A DNA stretch of 64,000 bases, from contig JADILV010000021.1 of the NCBI GenBank assembly GCA_017695115.1, forward strand, positions 1-64,000, in the 5' to 3' direction. Below the pieces are notes generated by a model. It was not told the origin of the DNA. It saw nothing but the letters and a program-made list of their open reading frames with translations, and searched no databases. Each line of letters starts with the position of its first letter. Within the stretch, counting starts at the first letter, position 1. A program made the position numbers and the translations under genes. This DNA comes from Candidatus Cryptobacteroides avicola (GTDB taxonomy: Bacteria > Bacteroidota > Bacteroidia > Bacteroidales > UBA932). Below, piece by piece: positions 27,597 to 35,384 of this stretch.

Positions 27597-27647
27597 GTAA
27601 TTATATTGTTTATGATTCGGTTATTGATTTTAGTTGCATATATGTGT

Positions 27648-27665
27648 GGCGCATATAAATGCGCC
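27648..27665 (-). promoter_or_regulatory. Leader hairpin of the beta-galactosidase gene
   Basis: A perfect 7-base-pair stem, GGCGCAT with ATGCGCC, closes a 4-base loop 52 bases before the start codon and downstream of the -7 element at 27700. A second inverted repeat, GACTA with TAGTC, follows at about 27669-27682. Either could be an operator or an mRNA structure; no regulator gene is adjacent. Confidence 0.4.
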
Positions 27666-27699
27666 GCAGACTAAATATAGTCAGAAGCCGAGAGCAGAA

Positions 27700-27707
27700 C
27701 AAATTTA
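27700..27707 (-). promoter_or_regulatory. -7 element of the beta-galactosidase gene
   Basis: The minus strand reads TAAATTTG, matching TAnnTTTG, about 104 bases before the start codon. No clear TTG at the usual distance upstream. Confidence 0.45.
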
Positions 27708-27739
27708 TTTGCTATGCGGGCGAGACCTTGTTGAATAGG

Positions 27740-28771
27740 TCAGTATATTGCCACCTTTATCACCCCGTCAAGATGGTTTTCGAAGATGCGGTAGGCCTCG
27801 TCGATTCTGTTCAGCGGGTATCTGTGCGTGATGAGCGGAGTGGTGTCGAGCAGCCCTTTTTCTATCAGTTCCAGGATTTCCGCGCAGTCGCATCCGTCTA
27901 CCCCTCCTGTCTTGAATGTCAGGTTCTTCCCGTACATGTCGGGGAGAGGCAGGATTTGCGGAGTGTCATACATGGCGACTATGGTGACGATGGCGTTCGG
28001 CCTGGCGCATTCCCAGGCCATTCTGAATGTTTCCGGAGTCCCGGCTACTTCTATTACGCGGTCGGCCCCTCCATGGTTACTGTGTGCGGCCGCGAATTCC
28101 CTGCAGTCTTCAGGGGTTGTCACAAGTATTTCAGGATAATGCTCCCGGACAAAACGCCGTCTTTCTTCGGACTTTTCGCAGACTATGATGCGCCCGGGCT
28201 TCTTGAGCATGGTGCAAAGCAGCGTGCAGATGCCTGTAGGACCGGCGCCGATGATAAGGACGGTATCTTCCGGAGATATTTCCGAGATGCGGGCCGCCCA
28301 GAACCCTGTAGCAAGGATATCCCCGGTGAAAAGCGCCTGTTCATCGCTGACGGAATCAGGTATCCGGTTCAGTCCCTGGTCTGCGTATGGAACTCTTACA
28401 TATTCGGTCTGCCCTCCGTCGATGCGGCATCCCAGTGCCCATCCGCCGTCCGGGTCGGTACAGTTGTTGACGAAACCGTGCCTGCAGAAAAAACAATGTC
28501 CGCAGAATGTCTCTACGTTGACGGTTACCCTGTCTCCCGGTTTTACTGTGGTGACCTTGTCTCCTGTCTTTTCGACAATCCCGACCATTTCATGCCCGAC
28601 CGTTATGCCTGGCACCGCTCTGGGTACGCTCCCATGTCTGATATGCAGGTCGCTGGTGCAGATGCTCGCCAGAGTGACCTTGACTATGGCGTCTGTGGGT
28701 TTTTGCAATTCCGGTACAGGTTTTTCTGTCAGTTTGAACTGCCCTTTTTCTATATATGTGTAAGCTAACAT
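27740..28771 (-). CDS. Zinc-dependent alcohol dehydrogenase (MDR family)
   Basis: NAD(P)-dependent medium-chain dehydrogenase of 343 residues. Visible are the catalytic zinc ligands in SICTSDLHIRHG and GHEMVG, the structural zinc cluster of four Cys in ETFCGHCFFCRHGFVNNC, and a Rossmann nucleotide motif GAGPTGICTL. Relatives act on secondary alcohols, butanediol or formaldehyde adducts; the substrate cannot be told. The frame extends to a TTG at 28810, but the promoter -7 box lies at 28808-28815, so the ATG at 28771 is the start. It is divergent from the dipeptide epimerase gene. Confidence 0.88.
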   Translation of the reverse strand: MLAYTYIEKGQFKLTEKPVPELQKPTDAIVKVTLASICTSDLHIRHGSVPRAVPGITVGHEMVGIVEKTGDKVTTVKPGDRVTVNVETFCGHCFFCRHGFVNNCTDPDGGWALGCRIDGGQTEYVRVPYADQGLNRIPDSVSDEQALFTGDILATGFWAARISEISPEDTVLIIGAGPTGICTLLCTMLKKPGRIIVCEKSEERRRFVREHYPEILVTTPEDCREFAAAHSNHGGADRVIEVAGTPETFRMAWECARPNAIVTIVAMYDTPQILPLPDMYGKNLTFKTGGVDGCDCAEILELIEKGLLDTTPLITHRYPLNRIDEAYRIFENHLDGVIKVAIY

Positions 28772-28807
28772 GTTACAGTTGTTGTGCAATGTCTGTTTTT
28801 TGCCGTC

Positions 28808-28838
28808 CAAATTTAGGCTCTGTCAGGAGTTTTTCCAA
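28808..28838 (-). promoter_or_regulatory. Bacteroidota promoter of the alcohol dehydrogenase gene
   Basis: On the minus strand TTG (28836-28838), a 20-base spacer and TAAATTTG (28808-28815) form a textbook Bacteroidota promoter. It fixes the dehydrogenase start at 28771. Confidence 0.75.
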
Positions 28839-28900
28839 AAATTTCTGGATATGCCCGGTAAATTTCTGCAGTTACCGTAATTTCTGTCCGGAACAGTTTC

Positions 28901-28908
28901 TAAATTTG
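28901..28908 (+). promoter_or_regulatory. -7 element of the dipeptide epimerase gene
   Basis: TAAATTTG lies 16 bases before the ATG at 28925, with a weak TTT about 17 bases upstream of it. The leader would be only about 10 bases. It faces the dehydrogenase promoter across about 85 bases. Confidence 0.5.
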
Positions 28909-28924
28909 GAGAAATTTGTGCATC

Positions 28925-30154
28925 ATGGGAAAAACTACACGTCGTGATTTTCTGAAGCGGGCAGGGATGGTCTCTGCGGCTGCAATTCTTTCTCCGTTTG
29001 CGTTTGTCCCGGCATCGGCCGGAAAACGTTCTGCTGCAGTCGGGTATATGGCTGAAGGTATGCGCCTGTCCGGTATGCCGGGACTGTCTTCCGGGGCCGG
29101 CAGGGCTGACGGAAAAAAGCTGCTCCTTGAATGGGAGGATTTTACAGGGGTGCTCAAGCACACGTTCACGATATCGGGTTCGTCCCGCAGCAGTACGCCG
29201 ATAGTGCTGACCAGGATTTCATGGAACGGTTTTACCGGGTACGGCGAGGCTTCCATGCCTCCTTACCTCGGTGAGTCTGCGGCTTCTGTCGATGCTTTTT
29301 TAAAAAAGGTCAGGTCTGAAGTGCTGCCGAGATTTGACGATCCTTTCCGTATACAGGAAATCATGGCGGAAACCGATGCTCTGGCTGCGGACAATACTGC
29401 GGCGAAGGCTTCCATCGATATCGCCCTGCACGACCTTACCGGCAGGATAATGGGACAGCCGTGGTGGAGGATCTGGGGATTCTCTCCGGAAAAGGCCCCT
29501 TGTACCTCTTTCACGATAGGATATGATGCGGATGATTCTGTCGTCAGGGCCAAGACCCGTGAGGCTTCATGGGCCAAAGTGCTGAAAGTCAAGTTAGGAA
29601 TGGGGGATGGGCAGGACAGGCGCATGATCAGGCTTATTCGTGAGGTCAATCCTTCCGTTCCCCTGTATGTGGATGCCAACCAGGGCTGGACCGACCGTTA
29701 CAGGGCTCTGGACATGATAGCGTGGCTGTCCGGGCAAGGAGTGGTGCTGGTCGAGCAGCCGATGTCGAAACATGACCTGGACAGCCATGCCTGGCTTACC
29801 GAACGGAGTCCGCTGCCGGTCATTGCGGACGAGTCATGCCAGAGGCTGACTGACATTCCTCGCCTGAGGGGAGCATTCAGCGGAATCAACATAAAACTGA
29901 TGAAATGTACCGGCATGAGGGAGGCCAGGGAAATGATAACACTTGCCAAGGCTCTGGGAATGAGGCTGATGGTAGGATGCATGACGGAAACTTCCGTGGC
30001 AATCTCCGCCGCAGCGCAGCTTTCTCCGGAGATGGAATGGGCCGATCTGGACGGCAATGTCCTCCTTGCCAACGACTGTTTTTCCGGCATGCGGCTCCAT
30101 GACGGGCGCATAACCCTCGATGACAGACCCGGCATCGGCGTAGAACCGCGATAA
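28925..30154 (+). CDS. Tat-exported dipeptide epimerase, enolase superfamily
   Basis: Predicted L-Ala-D/L-Glu-type epimerase acting on murein-derived dipeptides. The start carries a twin-arginine signal, TTRRDFLKRAG, with a hydrophobic AAAILSPFAFVPASA. The enolase-superfamily residues are in place: Lys 221 and Lys 223 in VLKVKLG, Asp 250 and Asn 252 in YVDANQGW, Glu 277 in VEQPM, Asp 302 in ADES, Lys 324 in INIKLMK, and DLDG near the C-terminus as in dipeptide epimerases. A TTG at 28916 opens the frame three codons earlier but lies on the promoter; ATG 28925 is preferred. The substrate is inferred from the family. Confidence 0.83.
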   Translation: MGKTTRRDFLKRAGMVSAAAILSPFAFVPASAGKRSAAVGYMAEGMRLSGMPGLSSGAGRADGKKLLLEWEDFTGVLKHTFTISGSSRSSTPIVLTRISWNGFTGYGEASMPPYLGESAASVDAFLKKVRSEVLPRFDDPFRIQEIMAETDALAADNTAAKASIDIALHDLTGRIMGQPWWRIWGFSPEKAPCTSFTIGYDADDSVVRAKTREASWAKVLKVKLGMGDGQDRRMIRLIREVNPSVPLYVDANQGWTDRYRALDMIAWLSGQGVVLVEQPMSKHDLDSHAWLTERSPLPVIADESCQRLTDIPRLRGAFSGINIKLMKCTGMREAREMITLAKALGMRLMVGCMTETSVAISAAAQLSPEMEWADLDGNVLLANDCFSGMRLHDGRITLDDRPGIGVEPR

Positions 30155-30271
30155 GCAGGGGCAGGTTTTCCGGAACCGTTTTCCCATGTTTTTTCACCTC
30201 GCGTCAAGCAGGCGGGAGGTTTCTGACCGACTTTTCCCTAATTTTTGGAGGTCAGAAGCCTCCATGCCTGC
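30155..30271 (-). repeat. Composite palindrome A of the GCAGG/CCTGC family
   Basis: Arms 30208-30228 and 30250-30271 form a stem of about 20 base pairs around a 21-base loop. The element ends 2 bases after the stop codon of permease 1. Toward lower coordinates it is followed by a conserved flank (minus strand TTGACGCGAGGTGAA) and by a second, unpaired arm (30155-30185) nearly identical to one arm of palindrome B at 32914. The epimerase stop lies directly on its other side, so the element fills the convergent gap. No T-run follows on either strand. Confidence 0.75.
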
Positions 30272-30273
30272 GC

Positions 30274-32613
30274 CTACTCTGTCTTCAGCGCCGCCACCGG
30301 ATCCGTATTCATAAGCCTGACCGCCTGCCAGCTGATGGAAGCCAGCGCGACCGCTGTGAGCGCTACAGCTGCAGCCAGATAGATCCACAGCGAGTTCCCT
30401 ATGCGATAAGAATATCCTTCAAGCCAATGTCCGGCAACGATGTAGCTGCAAGGAACGCCGATTGCTGCAGCCAGAAGTATAGCGGCAAGGAATCCCCGCG
30501 CCGTATCCTTGAACACCTGCGCGCGCCCGCATCCCATGACTTTCCGTATCGCCGTCTGCTTTGCATGCTGGCGGGCATAGTAGGTGCTCATCGCTATCAT
30601 CGCCATCACCGACAGCAGCAGGATCAGCCCCGTAAAGACACTTATCAGTTTCAGATTCTGGTCCTCGGAATAATACATCCTGCGGTTTATCTCGTTGTAG
30701 GTCTGCACATGGATATCTTCCTCTGAAAACCCGCGCGAAGCATAGAATTCCTGTATCTGCTTCTTTGCCTCGTTTTCATCCCCGCTTACTTTTACAGCCA
30801 GCTGCCTGAGCACCCTGAAATCCTCCTCGGATTTCATATCCGTTATCCAGCAGCACAGCAGGAATTCTCCCGAAGGACTGCCGGCCCTGCCTTTGGTAAA
30901 GTCCTGTATGATGCCGCAGACCGGAATCATGCCGCTATCCAGCTCCAGAGCCGTACAGTCATAGTCAAGCCCGAGTGACCGCATCGCGCTTTCTGTCAGC
31001 CACATGGCCGGGCTTACCGGGTCTGCGTTCTGCCGGAGCACTTTCAGTCCGATGGCTTCGAATGCTTCCTGCGAACCGTAGTACATGTCGAAATGCAGTT
31101 CCTCTCCGTTCCTTTTCACGCCCCAGCCCGCATGTGAAGCCCCCAACGGCTCGAACTGCAGCCATCCGACTTTTTCCACACATGACAGCTGACGCAATTC
31201 ATCTATATGATAATCAGTTGATTTTCCGGCTCCTGCCACCTGTATGACCCCGTCCCGTTCATAACCCATCGGCTTGCTGACCATGTGCCTGATCTGCAGG
31301 AACATTACGGCTGCCAGGGCAAGGGTCGCTACTGCCACGCTGTTCTGTATTACGATGAAGATTTTTCCGAGAGTCATCCTGCTTGTCTTTGCAAATTCCC
31401 CCTTTACGACCGAAACAGGTTCGAATCCGGACACTATTGCCGCCGGAACTGCTCCGGAGCATACAGTCAGGAGCAATATCAGGACAGCACAGAAAATGAT
31501 TTCAGCCGCATTGACCTGTGAAAAAGGCTGCACATCTTTTCCGATAAGGCCGCTTATGGCAGGGGAGAATATTTCGGCAAATACGAGTGCCAATGCGAAT
31601 GCTGCCAATGTAAGTATCAGTGCTTCAGTCAGATATCTGGCTACTATCCCGCTTTTCTGGGAGCCGAGAAGTCTCCGTGTAGCCATCTCCCTGGCCCTGA
31701 ATCCGGTCTGTGCTACAGTGAGGGAAATGTAATTCAGCAGTGCGAATACCAGAAGCAGCGCACCTGCCGCTATGAACAGTCTGATGTAATCTTTCGAAAT
31801 CACGCCTTCGAACGGGGCGGACTCGTCGATTATTCCGAAATGTATGTCCTTGAAAGGGGAGAGCAGGTACTCCTTGTACATATCGTACAGGTACAGCATG
31901 TCATTTTCCTTGACTGTCTTTGCTATCCTTTCATTCAGCCCGGCGATATCCGTTCCGGGTGCCACTTTATAAAAATAAGTGGCGACACCGTTGCCGTTTC
32001 CTACACCGCCAGGGAACATTTTCCCGAAAAGGTCGAACCTGTACATGATGTCCTGCGCCGGAAAGACCGTATTCCTGAAATCCTTATACACTGCACCTAT
32101 GGTTACCGGTTCCTCCTGCCCGGTCAGGGACAATGTGAATGTCTGTCCGCACGGGTCCTTCCCCTCGAAGTATTTCCTGGCGAAACTCTCTGATACAGCC
32201 ACTGAATTCATTGACAGGAAAGCGGTTTCCGGAGTCCCTGCCAGAAGAGGGAAAGTGAACATGCGGAAGAAATTCTCATCGACGACCAATGCGTTCTGCC
32301 GGAATTCCTCGTCTCCGACCCTGGCATAGCAGGATATTCCTCCGAATATTCCCGTATCGGCCATCCTGCATATATCCTCAATCTCCGGGAACTTTCCTTC
32401 CACCTGTTCCTTGACCGTTGCGCTCTGGAGGAAAAGCCTCTCTGAATGTGCGACATAGATATTCTCGGTGCCTTCAAGTCCTTTGTCGTATGACAATTCA
32501 TTGATAATGAACGCTCCGATGAAAATGACGAATGCCATCGCCACTGCCATGCCCAGCACTTCTATTGCCGTGTACAGTTTGTTTCTCCAGAGAAATCTCA
32601 AAAAACTTTTCAT
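30274..32613 (-). CDS. MacB/FtsX-type ABC export permease 1
   Basis: Inner-membrane permease of 779 residues with the duplicated FtsX layout: an N-terminal membrane helix (IEVLGMAVAMAFVIFIGAFI), a large periplasmic domain to about 280, a bundle of helices (285-410) including AREMATRRLLGSQKSG, a second periplasmic domain (about 450-660) and a last three-helix bundle with TAIRKVMGCGRAQVF. Such proteins work with an ATPase, a membrane fusion protein and TolC to push substrates from the periplasm outward. It is the last gene of the array and has a 17-base-pair leader hairpin, so it may be controlled separately. Substrate unknown. Confidence 0.83.
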   Translation of the reverse strand: MKSFLRFLWRNKLYTAIEVLGMAVAMAFVIFIGAFIINELSYDKGLEGTENIYVAHSERLFLQSATVKEQVEGKFPEIEDICRMADTGIFGGISCYARVGDEEFRQNALVVDENFFRMFTFPLLAGTPETAFLSMNSVAVSESFARKYFEGKDPCGQTFTLSLTGQEEPVTIGAVYKDFRNTVFPAQDIMYRFDLFGKMFPGGVGNGNGVATYFYKVAPGTDIAGLNERIAKTVKENDMLYLYDMYKEYLLSPFKDIHFGIIDESAPFEGVISKDYIRLFIAAGALLLVFALLNYISLTVAQTGFRAREMATRRLLGSQKSGIVARYLTEALILTLAAFALALVFAEIFSPAISGLIGKDVQPFSQVNAAEIIFCAVLILLLTVCSGAVPAAIVSGFEPVSVVKGEFAKTSRMTLGKIFIVIQNSVAVATLALAAVMFLQIRHMVSKPMGYERDGVIQVAGAGKSTDYHIDELRQLSCVEKVGWLQFEPLGASHAGWGVKRNGEELHFDMYYGSQEAFEAIGLKVLRQNADPVSPAMWLTESAMRSLGLDYDCTALELDSGMIPVCGIIQDFTKGRAGSPSGEFLLCCWITDMKSEEDFRVLRQLAVKVSGDENEAKKQIQEFYASRGFSEEDIHVQTYNEINRRMYYSEDQNLKLISVFTGLILLLSVMAMIAMSTYYARQHAKQTAIRKVMGCGRAQVFKDTARGFLAAILLAAAIGVPCSYIVAGHWLEGYSYRIGNSLWIYLAAAVALTAVALASISWQAVRLMNTDPVAALKTE

Positions 32614-32631
32614 TACTGTTGTGTTTTTTTT

Positions 32632-32673
32632 AGGAACTGTTTTGAATTGGTATTAAAATTCAAAGCAGTTCCT
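32632..32673 (-). promoter_or_regulatory. Leader hairpin of permease 1
   Basis: AGGAACTG-T-TTTGAATT (32632-32648) pairs with AATTCAAA-G-CAGTTCCT (32657-32673): 17 pairs with one T-G in the middle and an 8-base loop. It ends 19 bases before the permease 1 start codon. On the minus strand an A-run follows, so it is not an ordinary terminator; mRNA control is possible. Confidence 0.5.
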
Positions 32674-32913
32674 TGTTTTCAATTGGTATTAGGATTCCGA
32701 ACCCAGAGGGGGAGGTAAATAATTAATTATAAATGTTTTAATGTTTTCAATATGTTCGCAGTCCTGCTTTTTTGGGTGGACCGCGAATTCATTTTCTCTT
32801 TATTTGTGTATTTAAATAATTGATTATTAGTATATTAATAATCATTATCGGGTTCGTGGTCTGCCCCGCGGATTCTTCCTCGGAGGGACGGAAATCCCTT
32901 CACCTCGCGTCGA

Positions 32914-32977
32914 GCAGGGGCAGGTTTTTCCGGAACCGTTTTCCCTTTTTTCCGGTTCCGGAAAAACCTGCTCCTGC
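32914..32977 (-). repeat. Palindrome B of the GCAGG/CCTGC family
   Basis: Arms 32914-32938 and 32953-32977 pair over 25 positions with one G-T pair and a 14-base pyrimidine loop; ends are GCAGG and CCTGC. It lies 2 bases after the permease 2 stop. The following flank (minus strand TCGACGCGAGGTGAA) matches that of palindrome A at 14 of 15 positions. Confidence 0.8.
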
Positions 32978-32979
32978 GT

Positions 32980-35349
32980 CTATTCGTTATGCAGCGAATC
33001 CACCGGATTGGCCCCGGCTGCCCTCCAGGACTGGAGAGTCACGGTAAAGACAGTTACGGCAAGCACTGCAGCCAAGGCCGCCAAGAAAATCCATACCGGC
33101 ACCGGAGCCTGATATGCAAACCCTCTCACCCATGAGCGCATGATCAGCACCGCAATAGGTACCGACACTGCGAAGCATATTCCTGTCATCAGGATATAGT
33201 GCCTGTTCAGCATCTTCAGTATTTCCGGAATCGTGGCCCCGTGCACTTTCCGCAGAGCGATTTCCTTGCGGCGGAACTGGGTCTCGAAACTTACCATTCC
33301 CAGAATCCCTACCAACGAAATTATCAGCGACAGCACGGCCGTAATGGAAATCAGGCTGTTCAGTTTCTCTTCTTTCTGATACAGACTGCCGATGCTTTCG
33401 TCCAGGAACCTCAGGTAGATATCGTCTCCGTTGATTGCAGGGTTGAATTCCTCGAAAGCATCCCTGATATACTGGAAAGTCCCCGCTATGTCAGCTCCGT
33501 CTATCCGTGCATAGACCACCGACAGCGGCCACCATGGCTTCGAACCGAAGACATAAAGGGCTATAGGGTCTACACCGTATTGCAAAGGCTTGAAATTGAA
33601 GTCTTTGACTATGCCGACTATTTCAGCCGGATTGTCTGCGTGTCCCTGGAGTCTGGCACCGAGTTTCAGGAACGGGAACTTGAGCATGGTCTGCTCGTTC
33701 ATGATGAATGTCCCGTCCGGGTTGAGGTCATCGGACGGGGAGAAATTGCGCCCTTCCTTGACTGTCATCCCGAAAAAGTCTATGAAATCCGTAGCTACAG
33801 GAAGGACATCCAGCTGGACCCGATGTCCGTCGAACTCACGGCCCCATCCCATTTTCCCGTTGGAGACCAGCCAGTTGCCGGCAAAAGTCACGTCCTTTAT
33901 ATGCGGATTCTGCATGAGCTTCTGCTCGAAACTGTCTGCCATCCTGCCTATCTGCGAGCCGCAGGCGAACTCTACTATCAGGTCCCGCTTGAATCCCATG
34001 TCCTTGTTCTTCATGAACGAAGTCTGCACCTGGATGTATAGGGCCATGGCTATCAGAACGAATGATGCCACGAACTGGAATCCCACCAGAAAACTCCTGA
34101 GCATCCGGCCTTTGGCGGACAGGGAGAACGACCCTTTCAGTATCAGGGCCGGCTGGAAGGACGTACTGTACATTGCAGGGAATATTCCTGCCACAAGCGA
34201 AGTGCATACGGCTGCGGCGGCTCCGAGCAGAATGACAGTAATGTTGTCGGCTACTTTCATCGAGCCTGAAATGTAATATGTGAACGAAGTTCCGGATATC
34301 AGGTGCAGGGCCAGGACACTCAGGCCGAATGCCGCTATGGCGGTCGCAAGAGATTCAGCCAGCTGCTTTCCGACCAGGGCTGCCCTTCCCGAGCCGAGTA
34401 CTTTCCGGGTATTGATGTCCTTGATTATGAGAGGGACGGAAGCGGTAGCAAGATTGATGAAATTGATGATTGCTATCGCAATGATTATCAGCCCTATGGC
34501 AAACAATGACGCAGTAGTGCTCCTGTTCCCTTTTTCCATCGTGTCCCCACTGACGTCCTTCGAAAAATAGGCATCATGAAGATTCGTGATTCGGACCCCG
34601 TTTTCAAGCATTTCCGCAACATCGGATTCTGGGTCGATTTCAAGAGCCTCGAACATCTTTTCCTTTATCGCACCGGCTGCTTTCCCGGCATCTGCCGGGT
34701 CGGAAAGTTTCATATAGCACTGGTACGACCATTCGCTCCAGTTGTTCAGATCGTCGTTGCCGACCTGTATCAGCGCCCCGTTCACAACACTGCTGTTTTC
34801 GGGAAAATCCCTGTAGACGGCAGCTATACGGTAGTCCGTATCATAGTCTTTGTCTGTCAGAGACTTGCCGATCGGACTCTCATCGGGGAAAATCCGTTCT
34901 GCAACGGATTCCGCAATGATGATGCTCAGGGGTCTGGCAAATTCCGACGGGTCTCCTTCGATGAACTCGAACGGGAACACCTTCAGCATATTGGTGTCCA
35001 GCACACTTGCGGCAAGATTGTAGGACTGCTCCGCATTGTCCTGTCTGTACCATTCCGAGTAGGAATTTTTCCAGAAGTTGTAGACACCCAGTTCCTCGAC
35101 TTGCGGGATGCTTCCCTTGAGCGATTCTATGAACGGGCGGCAGATAGTCGTGCTGTATGACCCTGTGTTCGACGGGTCGTTTACGAATTCGAGCCGGAAG
35201 ATTTTCCCGTGCTCCGGATAATTCCTGTCGTACCTCCAGTCGTAGAGGACCTGGATCATGATGACCATGAACACCGTGAACGCTACTGTCATTCCGATGA
35301 TGTCCAGAACGGTGCCGAGCCATCTGTTTTTTCTGAAAAGCCGTTTCAT
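32980..35349 (-). CDS. MacB/FtsX-type ABC export permease 2
   Basis: Permease of 789 residues with the same duplicated FtsX layout as permease 1, but of a different subtype: the cytoplasmic loop after the first helix bundle reads IKDINTRKVLGSGRAAL instead of AREMATRRLLGS, and the second one reads RRKEIALRKVHGATIPEI. It begins MKRLFRKNRWLGTVLDIIG with an N-terminal membrane helix, then a long periplasmic domain (about 45-275). It is 35 bases downstream of permease 3 on the same strand and is followed 2 bases after its stop by palindrome B. Confidence 0.83.
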   Translation of the reverse strand: MKRLFRKNRWLGTVLDIIGMTVAFTVFMVIMIQVLYDWRYDRNYPEHGKIFRLEFVNDPSNTGSYSTTICRPFIESLKGSIPQVEELGVYNFWKNSYSEWYRQDNAEQSYNLAASVLDTNMLKVFPFEFIEGDPSEFARPLSIIIAESVAERIFPDESPIGKSLTDKDYDTDYRIAAVYRDFPENSSVVNGALIQVGNDDLNNWSEWSYQCYMKLSDPADAGKAAGAIKEKMFEALEIDPESDVAEMLENGVRITNLHDAYFSKDVSGDTMEKGNRSTTASLFAIGLIIIAIAIINFINLATASVPLIIKDINTRKVLGSGRAALVGKQLAESLATAIAAFGLSVLALHLISGTSFTYYISGSMKVADNITVILLGAAAAVCTSLVAGIFPAMYSTSFQPALILKGSFSLSAKGRMLRSFLVGFQFVASFVLIAMALYIQVQTSFMKNKDMGFKRDLIVEFACGSQIGRMADSFEQKLMQNPHIKDVTFAGNWLVSNGKMGWGREFDGHRVQLDVLPVATDFIDFFGMTVKEGRNFSPSDDLNPDGTFIMNEQTMLKFPFLKLGARLQGHADNPAEIVGIVKDFNFKPLQYGVDPIALYVFGSKPWWPLSVVYARIDGADIAGTFQYIRDAFEEFNPAINGDDIYLRFLDESIGSLYQKEEKLNSLISITAVLSLIISLVGILGMVSFETQFRRKEIALRKVHGATIPEILKMLNRHYILMTGICFAVSVPIAVLIMRSWVRGFAYQAPVPVWIFLAALAAVLAVTVFTVTLQSWRAAGANPVDSLHNE

Positions 35350-35384
35350 TTTATATGTTATTATGACAATTTGATTTTTTCTCG

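Larger units (their letters stand above)
32614..32979 (-). other. 366-base gap between permeases 1 and 2
   Basis: No gene seen. From high to low coordinates it holds palindrome B (32914-32977), its conserved flank, an A/T-rich stretch at about 32715-32850, a duplicated AATTGGTATTA motif at 32645-32655 and 32681-32691, and the hairpin at 32632-32673. No TAnnTTTG element for permease 1 was found, so its promoter, if any, is unrecognised. Confidence 0.6.

Noticed and set aside
27659..28768. Long plus-strand frame opposite the alcohol dehydrogenase gene
   Set aside because: It is a shadow of a well-supported gene and has no recognisable domain.
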